A DNA stretch of 64,000 nucleotides from Sparassis latifolia (Eukaryota; Basidiomycota; Agaricomycetes; Polyporales; Sparassidaceae). Made by a program: the position numbers and the translations under genes. The stretch lies in assembly GCA_018466975.1 (NCBI GenBank), contig CM031558.1, positions 744,001 to 808,000 of the forward strand. Direction: 5' to 3'. A model generated the notes under the pieces. The model was given only the letters and a program-made list of their open reading frames with translations, had not been told where the DNA came from and did not search any database. How positions within the stretch are numbered: the stretch's first letter is position 1; the number at the start of each line of letters is the position of its first letter. Of the stretch, positions 33,393-45,429 are shown one piece after another.

Positions 33393-33519
33393 GCTAGCAC
33401 TGGTAATCTTCGTCCCATAAGTGCCATCGAATTTATTGAGTTTATTGATCCATATTATATGGAGTCGGCTATAATTAATAATGTACTATGGGTTACCACT
33501 CACTCGGCGAATCCTGTAA

Positions 33520-33648
33520 GTCGGCAGCCCCCAATTAAGCCCCCATATAAGGGAAAAATCCAGGGTAGGTGCACATCTTCTCAGGTCAAATTTCCGCCGC
33601 TTAGAACATTTGACCCGAATCCTCCCTATACATGGGAAAACTGCCGAC
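33520..33648. mobile_element. PIF/Harbinger-like MITE
   Basis: The inverted ends GTCGGCAG ... CTGCCGAC are flanked on both sides by TAA, a 3-bp direct repeat matching the TWA target-site preference of PIF/Harbinger elements. The interior contains further inverted matches (GTCAAAT / ATTTGAC). 129 bp, no coding capacity. Confidence 0.7.
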
Positions 33649-33789
33649 TAATCTCCGGTGCTCTGTGAAGAGGATGGCACGAGATTTAGCCGGTCGCGGG
33701 CACCTGTGGTGGCTGCTGCCCACCAAGGCCCCCGGAGAAATACATTCCGCGTCGTCGCCCTTCGACCACACCTATCAGCCAATATATAC

Positions 33790-34500
33790 CTAAAAGTCCA
33801 TATAACCGAGGTGGAATATTTTGTGTAAATTTCCATAAAACCAAGTGTTGGCCAAGAATATAATATAGGATGGAGATATAGGGTTGGCCAAGATAAGTAG
33901 GCTATATAGGCTGAGTCGCATATTTGGGAGTTAGCCAAGGGAGGTGCAGTTTAAAGTCTATATAGATTGTCGGGCATTTTGGGGTCGGCCGCCATTTCTC
34001 TATATAGATTGTAGCTGAAATAGTGCCATTGGCCAAGAGTCATAAAATTCCAATCCTATATAGAGTTTGCAGACAGTTGGGTTTGGCCAAGTGGACCTAT
34101 ATAGAATCTTTGTGTAAATGTTCTACTTGGCCAAGGTACATGAAATTTTAATCCTATATAGCATTTCCTGACATTTAGCTGTAGCCAAGGGTACCCTATA
34201 TAGATTTTTGTGAAAATAATGCCTGCAGCCAAGGATCAAGAAATTGGAATCCTATATAGGATTGTCTGAAATTTGGTCGTGGCTGAAAATATCCTATATA
34301 GTTTTTATGGAAATGGTGGTCTTGGCTGAGCGTTCTGAAATTTATATTCTATATAGGGTCTTCTGAACTTTGGCATTAGCCAAGAATGCCCTATATAGTT
34401 TTTGTGAAAATGGTGGCTTTGGCCAAGGATCTAGAAATTTTCATTCTATAAAGAGTTTTCCACACTTTGGCCTTGGCCGTATAGCTTTCTACACAAATGG
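33790..34500. repeat. 98-bp tandem satellite with alternating CTATATAG and TTGGCCAA palindromes
   Basis: CTATATAG (or a one-base variant) occurs at 33902, 33958, 33999, 34056, 34097, 34154, 34196, 34252, 34294, 34349, 34391 and 34446. Spacings alternate strictly between 55-57 and 41-42, giving a 97-99 bp unit. Degenerate copies sit at about 33799 and 33860. Between each pair lies TTGGCCAA or a variant (for example 34029, 34083 and 34127). Both motifs are perfect 8-bp palindromes. The rest of the unit varies much more than the motifs. About seven units are present. Confidence 0.92.
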
Positions 34501-34545
34501 GGCTTCAGGCTAAGGCATCCAAACTTAATGGTCTTGCTGACACTA

Positions 34546-34947
34546 GTGCAAAGCAGGGGTATACCCCTGGAAACTTTGAGCTGTACCCCTACCCTTACCC
34601 TCTAAGGGTACATACCCTTCACCAGGGGTAAGGGTATGGGTAAGGGTACCAAACCCTGAGGGTATACCCCTCAATATCTGCCTTACTTGAGGAAATAACA
34701 TTATAGACATTAAGTTTAAGGCTTGTAATATTCTTCTTTTCCCTTTAAAGCTTCTGTAAACATAGTTTAAGGCTGTATCTAGGCTGTACTTAGGCTTTAG
34801 TCACCATACAATTACTGCTTACATTATATATACTATATGCAGTGATACCCTCCAGGGGTACAAGGGTCTGAAAGTTCATACCCTACACTTACCCTTCAAT
34901 ACCCTTACTCCTTACCCTTGAGGGTTATGCATACCCCTGCTCTGCAC
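34546..34947. mobile_element. TA-flanked MITE, full length (402 bp)
   Basis: The inverted ends GTGCAAAGCAGGGGTAT and ATACCCCTGCTCTGCAC are each flanked by TA. The interior is rich in GGGTA/TACCC words and contains two more inverted stretches. No reading frame. The TA target site suggests a Tc1/mariner-type mobiliser. Confidence 0.85.
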
Positions 34948-35399
34948 TAGCCTAAGTGATGAAGGAGGGTGAGTGACTATCTGTTCATGCCTGGTCAAAC
35001 TTATTCACAGATTGTAATTACCATGTCAGTTAATTAAGTTAACTGGCTGAGAGCAAAGGCACAAGACACAAGATACAAGGAGGAGGTACTGAAGGTGTAA
35101 TATGAGATGTTATGGACTGTCCTGTGGTTTGAACGCAAGCAGCATGAGTGGCAGACCGGGGAGATGGAGGCGGTGAGTGCAGGTCTATGTGATCATGCAT
35201 CCTATGCAGCAAAGCAAGGTGCAATGTGGAAGGAGTTTGCACTTCAATCACAACAGGCATTCAATGGTCACATGATTGTCAGATAGTCTGCGAGTTGCAA
35301 AGGTAGGTATGCAAAGTAGTCAATAAATGTGTGTGACTGGCTATTTAAATTTGAACGAGTGTATCCTCCAGGACCTTAAAGAAGCATGGCATCAGGCTA

Positions 35400-35732
35400 G
35401 TGCAGAGCAGGGGTATACCCCTGGGTACTTTGAGCTGTACCTCTACTCTTACCCTCCAAGGGTACATACCCTTCACCAGGGGTAAGGGTATGGGTAAGGG
35501 TACCAAACCCTGAGGGTATACCTCTCAATATCTGCCTTATTTGAGGGAATGACATTATGCACATTACGTTTAAGGCTTGTAACAGTCTTCTTTTCCCTTT
35601 GGAGCTTCTGAATACATAATTTAAGGCTGTATCTAGGCTATACTTAGGCTTTATTCATCATACAGTTACTGCTTACATTATATATACTATATGCAGTGAT
35701 ACCCTCCAGGGGTACAAGGGTCTGGAAGTTCA
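35400..35732. mobile_element. Second copy of the GTGCARAGCAGGGG MITE, right end missing
   Basis: It parallels the first 333 bp of the element at 34546 at roughly 90 percent identity by eye, with the same TA before the left end. It stops at AAGTTCA, about 70 bp before the expected right terminus. The following sequence is unrelated. Confidence 0.85.
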
Positions 35733-36640
35733 GAGCTATGGTTCAGTTTGCTCAATCAGATGAAATCTGACTTGGAGAAAGCACATACTCTTGAGCTTTG
35801 CCAGCTATAGTTGATAGTAGGGCTTTGAAATGATGAAAGTACTGAGAATGCTATTGTAGCAGATGGGCCAAGGGTTCAAAAAGTACACATGGTGGTGCGT
35901 GATGTGATCACGTGACTGAAGTGCCCGTGCATCGCCTGGCGTACTGGCATGGCTTCGCCTTATTCATGCTTTATTGTTACAAACTCAAGTGTTACAAATT
36001 TTTCTAACTACAAAAATTGAAAACACAAAAGGTTGTGATGACTGAGGGTGGGCCCTCCCTCATTCGCCACAAGCACCAGAAAGCAGGGAAAAGAAAAAGA
36101 AGATAGACTACAAGAAAAGTACAAATACAATCTGAAAAACACCAAAAGGAAGTCAGAAAACCATCACAAAATGTTAGAAAATGCTCACCTTGTGCGCTGC
36201 ATTGCTCGCGCTGCAGTGACCATCATCAATTTTCAGTACATGTGTAAGAGGCTGTGGAAACATCAAAAGGTCAGTATTCTTCAAAGTGTAAGGAAAAAAA
36301 CTTACCGGTTCTTTCAAACCACTATAGGATTTGGCCTCATCTTCACCACTGCCATAAAACCCACTATATGCTGAAGAACAGTTGTCAGTATCAGTATGAA
36401 GTGTAGTGGAGTACTTACCACATTGTCCTTACACTTCCTGTACTCCCACCATACCATGCAAAAACAAACAAACAAGTAAAAAACACTGACCTTGTGGAGC
36501 AGGCCAATGGTGGCTCCACGCACGACTCGCACAGCACAAGGCTGATGGCCGGCGACAATGTAATGTGCAGAGCACATATGCACCTAGATGCAGGCACGCC
36601 AAAGTGCATTGGCACCAAAGTGCAAAATCCCCCAATTCCC
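35733..36640. other. AT-rich non-genic stretch
   Basis: No convincing exon. An open frame at 36048-36374 is Lys-rich with no family resemblance. Confidence 0.5.
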
Positions 36641-36917
36641 ATATACCAGGTGAGAGACGCAAGTGGGTTGCCCCCACAATGCGGAGCCCTCTGCAGCTCG
36701 TCGCTGCATGCCCAGTGTGATTCCCCAAAACACAAATACCAGGTAAGGGACATGAGTGGGTCACCCCCAGAACATGGAGCCCTCTGCAGCTCATCGCCAC
36801 ATGCCCAGTGTGATCCCCCAAAACTCAAATACCAGGTAAGGGACATGAGTGGGTCACCTCCAGAACATGGAGCCCTCTGCAACTCGTCATCGCATGCCCA
36901 GTGTAATCCCCCAAAAC
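36641..36917. repeat. 93-bp minisatellite, three units
   Basis: The landmark TACCAGG recurs at 36644, 36737 and 36830, exactly 93 bp apart. Each unit also has GGAGCCCTCTGCA and GCATGCCCAGTGT or its variant. Because 93 is a multiple of 3, both strands carry repetitive open frames across it; I do not take these as genes. Confidence 0.93.
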
Positions 36918-37699
36918 CCTCATGTACCCCATGACTGGCCAAAGACCAGCCATGAGATGAAGTCAGTAAAGTGCGCACCAGCACACATATTACATAATAC
37001 TGTCTACAGGAAGAGAAACACTTACCATACAAAGGCACTCACAAATAACTGAGCTTTGACACTGCATGCCCATGACAACATGCAGCAATAAAGCTCAGCC
37101 ACTTGAGGCCGGCTTGCTAGAAGGGGATGGTGGTGGTAGAGAAGCAAGAGAGAGAGCAAGTTGCGCCAGCTCATAAAACTAACTATTTGGCCATGTTTGT
37201 TTGGTCATGTGCCCCAGACACCAGACACGTTAAGCACCTTCCATATGCAGAAGGTGCACACTGGCGGCTGAAATATTACTACATTTGGAAATTTTTCGGA
37301 CTCAGATCGAATTTCAGCCACTGTCCACTAGATTTCAGAAAGTCCAGCCGGCTACACCGCCATACCAAGGACCGACCAATATTGGTCTGACATTGGTCCA
37401 AGACCAATCTGACTAATTTGAACCCTAACCCTAAATGGCCTCGACCAATCTCAGGGAGAGAGGTCGCGGAGGTCACGTGATGCATTCGAGAGGAGACAAG
37501 TCAAAGTTTTCACTGGCATAGCAGAAGAACTAACGGGCGACACGCCACAGAAAATCGACGCACACATATATCACAGCACAGTAACATTATTGGAGAATGT
37601 AGTAAGGTACATTAATCCCTCTCGCGGGACAGGTGATTAAAGAATTTATTCACGATAAACCCCTTCTCTGGCTGCAAGCGTGGCGGCGGGACGTCGACA

Positions 37700-40600
37700 T
37701 CATGCATTGCGGGTCTCCGGCTCATCGCATAAGCAGTCAACATGAAGATATTTGACCCCGTTGCACTCGATGATGGCTTTGGCGACAGACAATGTGGATG
37801 CGACCTCCAGGGAGCTATAGAGCTCGAAAAGGGCCATCCCATCCGAGTGGATCTTGAGACGTTTCTCCAGCAGGGTGGTGAATGCGGTGAACTCCATTGA
37901 CAAGGCCCCACCATTTCCACCTTGCATGACAAGCTGCTCGTACATGTCTTCGATCGTCTTCAAGAAGATCACAGGGTGAAAGTGTGTTCCAGTCGTGAAG
38001 ATGCCCTGTGGCTGTGGGAAGTTGGGAGGCTCCTCCGTGATGGACTCGGTCTTGCCATCAACAAGCCGCTGGACCTTCCGAGCTGTCTGTCTGACACCAT
38101 CCGTGCAGTAGGACTTGCGATGATTCTCGTGCGAGCCTTCCTGAGCAGGTCACATTATTCTCTTGCATCGTGTGCAGGTATGCGTCTTGCGCTGTCGATT
38201 TCACGCAAGCCATCAGTAAGTATCCACACTTCGAATATCTCGCATTCTCGGTACTCACCCATTTCCCATCGCCTTGCTCAGGAGTCTTGAGCAGAGTGAC
38301 CGCCAAGTAATGCTTCATCCAGAACATCTCCGAATTTGAACGCTTTGCTGTGGTAATGATGTGTCTGTGTCAGAGCTGAGATGACAGCACTGTGAGGTGA
38401 TTAGACATACAGGTGTAGTCCTTCGAGGCAATACAAATCAAAATCTTTGGCTCAAGCTCGCCTAACTTGTCCATGAGTGCACGGGGGGTCTTCCACATGG
38501 TAGGGAGGCCCTTTGCTGAATTGAGTGCTTCAAGACGACTGTTGTATGCTTCGGCTGCCTCCACCCACTTGCATGGAGTCATGTTGAACGAGGCCCACTT
38601 TTTCTCGGCTCTCATGTCCATGAAAAGGTAAAATTCTGTGTCAGAAGAAATACTCAGCGAGTTCACATTGATGCCCGTGGAAATCGAGAAGATTTTTTGC
38701 GCACGCATCAGCCCCGTGATCTGAAGAGTGGGAGCATACATCAGCAAAAGTCAACTTTTGGTTACCTCCATTTAGCTCCCTTATCTCCTTAATTAAGGAG
38801 GTCTCCGTTCTTAATTGGGCAATTAATGCCGATAAGGGTGAATAATGGAGGAATAAGAAACGGGATCTCCTTATTTTTCCTTAATCAAGGGTATAACACC
38901 AGTAAGCAAAAGTTGACTTTTGCTGATGTAGATGTGTTGGCCCACACCTGCATCAACTCGGCAGTGGAGGTAAATTGAGTAGTCAGCTCAGCGGAGAAAT
39001 GTGCTGTTGATGTTGACAACTGCTGCAGTGCAAAAAATGGATGATACACGGTTGGCGTGGAATTCAGGATGTTCTTGCTGGTGGACTTAGTGGAGGCTGC
39101 ACTGTGGTTCTACATGCCAATGTGAGCGTCAAGACCTGGAAACTGCTTCACTGGAGCTTACCGCGACAGTCGACTCAGCTGGTGTCTTGGAGGTCTTTTG
39201 CTTCTTGCTCTTGCGACCACTCTTTGGGCCCACTGTGCTGTTCACCTGCTGATCAGTCCCATCTGTCTCCACTGTGGCCGCCTTTCACTTCTGGACCGCG
39301 CTAACCGCTTCTACCGAGCCAAGACCATCGGCAACCACATCTACTGCCTGTGGAGCTGGTAGTAAGGATGCTTGAGACTGTGAGGTGTTCTACTAGTAAG
39401 TAGCCTGGTTCAAAGCAGTGCATGGGCCTCGAGAAGACTCACCCTTTCCTTTCCTTTCTGTTGGCTCAAAATATCCCCAGATAAGCGAGCATCAGCATAT
39501 TCACCCTAGCCCATACCATCCTTGTCCAGATCGAGTGCAGTCGGTGGCCTAAAAGTCTGTCTGACAGGAGACAATAAGGCTGATGTGGACGCAATTGATG
39601 GCTGTGCGACATTCGAAAGAGCAGAAGCTTAAGGGGTCTCGAGAAGAGAGGGATCAATGGAAGGTTGTATTGCCGCACTGTTCAGTGAGTCAATTTTTGG
39701 TGACTGCGAATGCAAAATTGGATCAATGTTGACTTCGCGCAGTATTCTGTCTGCATCAGCTTCGGAATGCAGGGATAGATTGAGCAACTTGTCTTTGAGT
39801 TCATCCTTGATTGTGCCTGTTATGTTATGGTATGTCGTTACATACTCCGCGCATACAAGTCTGAACATTTCGCCACTGTCGATGTTTTGAAGGATGGGCG
39901 AAGGCCGCAGGTTGTGCACTTTCACAATTTCCTCATCGGTGATCATGGCATTCCACAACCTCGCAACCCCATCTACTAACCGAAGGTGGTGTGACCCATG
40001 TGTGGACTCCACGAATAAATCCCGATGATTTGCGTTCTGCGCAACACGAACATTGCGATGCAAGATGTGATCGTGTCCGAGAGCAGTGAGAACTTCGAGA
40101 CCACTTGCATAGGATCTCTGAAGACTGTTCCACCCCTTATGGGAGCCCTCAATTCGACTTCCATCTGAGGCGACATCCTGGTGAGTACATGCAAGGCACC
40201 CTTTTCTGACATGTTCAAGCTGATCTTCATGTGCCTGGTGCATGTTTGTAAGCTACTGCTGCTAGCGAATCTGAAATTGCACCTGCCTTTGCAGCCGCAG
40301 CACTCCAGATGTCGCCATGCCTCTGCCATTTCTCATATGTGTCGATTAGTTTCTGTTCCTGCTGTTGCTGATTCCAATATACTGCATGGTTGTACTTATC
40401 TGCTGTAGTCTTGAGGATTGAATTGACAAGATCCTGTGCTACAGCACCATGTAGTGTGTTCTTTGTGCTGCCAGTTATACATGCAAGATATCTGTGAGTG
40501 TCGAAAGTCAACTGACCATATTATTAAGTGTGAGACCCGACATTACCTGCCGATAAAATGCCAGACATCCAGCACCACCTCAGTCTGCAGAAATGGTTTG

Positions 40601-42030
40601 TTGATTGAACCGTGGACGTGACAACAATTGTCAATGACTGCCAGCACTGGGTCAAGCATGCCGAGGCACTCGTTCCGACACTTCAAGCCGAACAAGACTT
40701 CTGTTATCTCTGATGTTGATTGTGATTGACAGAAGCACTTCATGAACCATTTTAGCCTGAGACCGGGTCAACAATTGAGGTGCGTACCCAGGATATGATC
40801 TCTGATACTTCATTGAGCACACTAATGATCCCACCCTTCATCACCTTGATCCAGTTCTGTTTTTTCTCAATCACTGTCACAATACTCACCTTGCCTGCAG
40901 CTCGGAAGGTGTTATCGAGGGAAATGGATGTCGCTGAAGAAGATCAGTCCAATGGATAGGGAGTGTGTGAAGGATACGAACCACTCAAAGTGCGAAGATA
41001 TGCTTCAGACTCTGGTTTGCGTGTTCTCTCACTGAATTTGTTGAATACATCTGTGATCAGATCATCCGTGATGGACTTGTCAAAGTAGCCTGCAATCTGA
41101 TCATTTGGTTTCGAGAACTTGCAAAGCCGTGGTGGTGAAACTAAACTCATACTCTTGGCGGCCTGTCGCAGCTGGAAGTGCCGCAGATAGGTGAGTTTAC
41201 GCCAATGATATTCGAGCAGATGAAGTGTCTAATCACCTGTGTCAGCTCACTAAATCAACGAGACAGTGCTGCTGTAAGATACGAACACTTGACATTTTCC
41301 ACCAATCCAGCTGCTGTAGTCGAAGGCCGCAGCTCAACAATAAGATTGAATAGGTCCCTCGCTACTGCACAACGTTTGAGGCAGTATGGAATGCTTGCTG
41401 GTATGAGCACAGCGCAATCAGTATGCTACAGCACCTTGGCTGATACCGTGGTACATACAGGGTATTTCCCAATGCTCCCATCTCTGCCAAAAAATGTGGC
41501 TTGTTGTCGTGAAGCAGAAGCACTATTTTCAGCTCCTTCTCCAGCAGCTTCAGCACGCATGAAGCAGTCCTTGCATCGCAACTGATATCCGATCGCAGTT
41601 TCTTCCTGAAAGAGACCATGCACCTCACAATGGCCTGTTGCCGCCCACTGGGTCCATTTAATGTCGCTCGAATCACACTTTGGGCACTGTGTGATCTCTG
41701 GATAGTAGAATGGATGGACAACAGTTATCAGCTTCAGGTATGCTGTCTCAGGTGTAATCTCCGGTGTCACACTGCGCTTATATAGCTCCAGATACATTGG
41801 CGGCACGAAACGAGGCCCGTAGAGTGGCACGTCTCTGTGAAGACTACGGTCTGCAGTAGAGGGAGCCTTTGCATTGCCATGCACCTTGCTCTGGTCATAG
41901 AGAAAATTGACATATTCCACCACATGTGCTTCCCATTCCAGCTGCTCAGTGGAGTAAGACTGAGAAGCTCGTGCTCTTTTCTAGGCCTGAATTTGATTGC
42001 TGACCTGTATACATGTGAGTACAAGAGCTT
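37700..42030 (-). CDS. Putative DDE-type transposase-like protein of a large Agaricomycete family (many exons)
   Basis: A long multi-exon minus-strand gene; only blocks were resolved. In order they are: WEAHVVEYVNFLYDQSKVHG; a Cys-rich zinc-binding region (CPKCDSSDIKW then GYQLRCKDC); DLFNLIVELRPSTTAAGLVE; LDNTFRAAGK; VIDNCCHVHGSINKP followed by VVLDVWHFIGRYL; SDGSRIEGSHKGWNSLQRSY; GLMRAQKIFSISTG; and a C-terminal part ending at 37700. Candidate catalytic acids are the D of LDNTFRAA, the D of VIDNCC and the E of IEGSHKGW, with WH between them, an order like MULE-type DDE enzymes. This triad is my inference. I have seen this block order in many Agaricomycete predicted proteins but cannot name the family. 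A 194-bp MITE sits in one intron. Splice joins were checked only around LDNTFRAAGK, where a short intron ends in CAG. Expression and intactness are unknown. Confidence 0.6.
38737..38930. mobile_element. 194-bp MITE inside an intron of the transposase-like gene
   Basis: The ends are TACATCAGCAAAAGTCAA and TTGACTTTTGCTGATGTA, perfect inverted repeats beginning with TA. They extend further inward as CAAAAGT-AACTTTTG, itself nearly palindromic. The element lies just upstream (in gene sense) of the acceptor CTTCAG that precedes ITGLMRAQK, so it is in an intron and need not break the gene. Confidence 0.85.
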
Positions 42031-42560
42031 CCATCAATGCAGAGCTCTAACCTGCTTCTCTCATTCTTGTTCTAGATTTCTTTTCTTCTCTCCAGGTGGG
42101 AGTGAGTTTCTCAACTGCATGATCACACTCTTTGGCTCAAAGGTCAGAGGTACAGGAGTGAATGTGGCAGGCTCAGGGGCATCTCTTCTGGCCCGACTCC
42201 TTGTTGGAATGACAGAGTGTTTCAACACAGCGGTAACTATCTCACCAGCTTCCAGGAATCTCGGCTAACATTTTGTAACATAGCTACCACTAACCTAATG
42301 TACATGTAAGTTACTTTCACTGTTTCTGGCATCATGCGATAGAAATTCTGTGCACCACAGTACCATTAGAGCTCGGTGACACTAATTAAATGAGCATACA
42401 AATACTCCTTGTGAGATTGCACTGCAGTCTCAATGGTGAAAAGAGCTTGAACGGGCCGTCCAAATGGCACTTCGGATACAGAAGCAGGCATGAAGTGATT
42501 GCCTGCACGGTTAAAAAGTGGGAAGTCAGCAACAATTGACTTCCCATCATGGTGCTTCAG

Positions 42561-43085
42561 TCAATTTTCCGGTACTATGCAAGGTATTCTGCTCACCTCT
42601 CCCACTCTCGGGCGCCATCCGACCTGCAGTTGAACCAAGATAGGCAGAGCTGGTTCGGTACAGATGTAACGGGTGGCATGAAGAAGCTCGCAAGGTGCAG
42701 AATTAATAGTGGCAATCACTTTGATCGCACAAACAGCCTTTCTCCACTGAACGCAAGACATGATGTCAGTCAATGGTTCAATCCAGCATGAGACAAGGGG
42801 GGGACCATCGTGAGCCTCAGTGAACTGAAAACCATCTCCGCGCACAGTAAAATAGCAGTCCTGCACTGCAATTTGACCGACAACTTCGAATAATATACCT
42901 GCAGGTGCATTTTTGAACTGCAAATACAGGCTGGATGACGGGTCAACTTTAAGGTGAATGCAGCAGATTGTGTGCCCATTTTGCGTAGGTGCAAAAAGGA
43001 CATTCTCAAGGCGATGTCGATCAAAGTGATCAGTGAGTGCGAACAGAATCTGTTTGTGTATCACATTGGACAAAGGATGCGACAT
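42561..43085 (-). CDS. Unrecognised open frame (175 codons including stop)
   Basis: Starts MSHPLSNVIHKQILFALTDH. No family was recognised and no splice partner was established. Its position just upstream of the transposase-like gene on the same strand suggests it belongs to the same element, but that is a guess. Confidence 0.25.
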   Translation of the reverse strand: MSHPLSNVIHKQILFALTDHFDRHRLENVLFAPTQNGHTICCIHLKVDPSSSLYLQFKNAPAGILFEVVGQIAVQDCYFTVRGDGFQFTEAHDGPPLVSCWIEPLTDIMSCVQWRKAVCAIKVIATINSAPCELLHATRYICTEPALPILVQLQVGWRPRVGEVSRIPCIVPEN

Positions 43086-43806
43086 GGTAAGAGATGTTGG
43101 GATGACGGTAGGAGGTTGATTGCTGTCTGCGAAGAACGGGGCATAGCTCTTACTAACAGGGGTGTAATTACCATAGATGGGCTTGGTCTGCAGTGGCGTG
43201 CAGCACACAGTACCGTCTATCCTTCACATCTGACTGCCGAGTACAGGATCATATTCATTGTAGATCTGTGCTGGAAGTGATGCTGGAATGATGGCAAGTT
43301 CGTTCACCGATAATCTGACTTACTAGCGAGGCTTCGCGAGTCCACATATGGTAACCAAGTTTAAACATACCAAGTAAGGTTCCAAGCACGACCCAGTGCT
43401 ATTTCTGCTAGTCCAGTGTGTAGCACAGTATACTACTGAGTGCATCTAGTATACAAAGCAAAATGGGGGTTGCAAAAAGTACGAGAACGACGCAGCATTG
43501 AGTACACACGAGGAGTTTCCTTGGTAGCTTCTGACAGCTATCCTGAGAACACCCTTGGCACTTTCGGCCCGCCTTTGGCAGGCAAAATCCTTGGAATGAC
43601 CAATTTTCCATCCAGCCCTCCAAGCATATCATGTGATCTCAATGGGTTCGTGCGCACAAGTCCTTGATTGCAATCACTGTAATCTGATCTATCCCTCTTT
43701 CTCTCTCTTGCTCTATCCTTGCTGTCTCTGCTCTGCTATATTTCTGTTGCTGTGCCTCTGCTGCTTATTCTCACACCTCTATTTGGCTACTTTTGTATAT
43801 TCTACC

Positions 43807-45345
43807 ATGCACAGCCAGTCTGAGAAGCACGCACAGTCTGCTCAGCCGGCCAGTCAGACCTCTACCTCACTAGGCAGGGACATAGTAGTGTAATAAACTA
43901 TGCAAAGGTCCAAGTATAGTTATAGTAAATGTTATAGTCCAGGTATGAGTTTGTTGGACCTGTGAAACCTGTACACATAGTATAGGTATATGAGGTCTGA
44001 CTATATAAACCTGCGGAGTTTTTATAAATATATGAGTGAGACTCAAATTAAACTAAATTAATTAAAGCACAAATGCTAACACATATATTCTGTAAGAGAG
44101 CTACTTAAACTTAAACTTTGCATGTTAAACTTTGCTCTTAAGTACTACTTTACTTGAAGACATGTCCAGGATGTGTAGTAAACTACACGTAGGTACATAC
44201 ATAGTAATAGTACAGGTCATAGTACAGGTTTATCTTTTATAAACCTGTGACCCTCATAGACCTGTACTATATGCAGGTCTATGTACCTGTATGTATAGTC
44301 AGGGTCAGGCCTTTGTACTATAAAGGTAGACCTGTGTCCCTGCCTATACCCCGCAGTCTGGTGTTAGGCAGTCTACCTTCAATCTGCACTCAATCCCGGA
44401 GAATCCTGCATCTGTGGGTACAAGTCAGGACCAGCATCAAGGTTTCAATCTTGATCAGGCTGATCAGCCAATTGGAGGAGGCATCTCGTACTGTAGATCT
44501 GTGTCACCAGCTTACTACCATGGCCGACCTTTGCAAAAGGACAGACCAGGTATGTTTTCATATTTCTAATAGTGAATATGTTTGTCAAGTAAGCAACATT
44601 TCATTTGATATTGTGATGACAGACTCTACCCTGCATTTGCTGACACCTCACATGACCCCCCAAGCAGATACTATGTCGCAATTGATTCTGAGTGTGGATG
44701 AGATGAAGGACATGGATAATTAGAAGCAGTTCCAGTTGAGAGAAAGCAGAGATGACAGGGGGAGCATTGTGTATAGAGGTTTGTATGAAGATGCCAATGA
44801 AGATGGTCAGTTGAAGGGGGAGTTTCTGAATGATGACTCGGACAGAGGTGAGACATTTCTAGTAAATCACAATCACACCGGTAGCCCACCTCTGTCCAAT
44901 GATGAATCAAAGGAGATTGATAAATTGGACAATACCAAGGAGGAACATAAGGAGACAATCCACCAGCCACTAAGCTATGCGCCTGTGTCAAATGTTGAGG
45001 AGGATATCAAGGAGGATGTTGAGAAGGATGTTGAGGAGGAGAGCAAGGCCGAGGCCAAGGATGAGGATGAGGATGAGGCAAGTGTTCCTGCTCTGCCCTC
45101 ACGTGTTTTCAGAGCCACCCATTTGTTGAAGTCATACGCAGGCCGAAAGGATGTGCATCTGCTGCTAAAATGGATGTCCCTCGATGCTGAAGCAGTCAAC
45201 TCATACGTGATCCTGCAGTGTCTATCACTGCTGCTGTTCATGAACATGAGAACAGCTTACTCACCTCCAATCCAACTATACCTCCTTCTGCTCATGCTCC
45301 TAAGCATTAACATCACAAGATCTTCCAGATGGCATAGAAGTCTGT
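43807..45345 (+). pseudogene. Open reading remnants interrupted by a MITE; acidic hypothetical
   Basis: An ATG at 43807 opens a Ser/Gln-rich stretch (MHSQSEKHAQSAQ) that is cut at 43871 by a MITE. Beyond the MITE, frames continue with a splice-like GTATGT..GACAG interval near 44552-44620, and a strongly acidic stretch follows (44736-45345) with repeated KEDVE/EEDIK words. I could not join these into one frame, and no family was recognised. Confidence 0.3.
43871..44346. mobile_element. 476-bp MITE with GGCAGGGACA inverted ends
   Basis: TAGGCAGGGACA at the left and TGTCCCTGCCTA at the right form perfect 12-bp inverted ends beginning and ending with TA. The interior is AT-rich with many repeats of words such as GACCTGTA, CAGGTCTA and TATAGT. 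No coding capacity. Confidence 0.82.
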
Positions 45346-45429
45346 GATATGGTGTTGTTTCTCTCTTCAACATATGCATCTTGCTAACACCATGCACCTA
45401 GTATTGCTTTCTCTGGCAATAAGGCAGAA

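Noticed and set aside
33790..34500. CRISPR-like or promoter array reading of the regularly spaced CTATATAG motifs
   Set aside because: The organism is a eukaryote, and the whole 98-bp unit repeats in tandem rather than repeats separated by unique spacers. TATA-like sequence alone is not evidence of promoters.
36494..36934. Long plus-strand open frame over the minisatellite as a repeat protein gene
   Set aside because: Frames stay open on both strands because the unit is 93 bp; no start context, intron or homology supports it.
37421..37435. Interstitial telomere repeat (ACCCTAACCCTAAA)
   Set aside because: Only about two units of the TTAGGG-type repeat are present, which can occur by chance. 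The GGGTA-rich MITEs nearby are not telomeric either.
37700..42030. Calling the large minus-strand gene a KDZ (Kyakuja-Dileera-Zisupton) transposase
   Set aside because: The KDZ blocks I know are absent; the visible blocks point to a different DDE-like family, so no family name was given.
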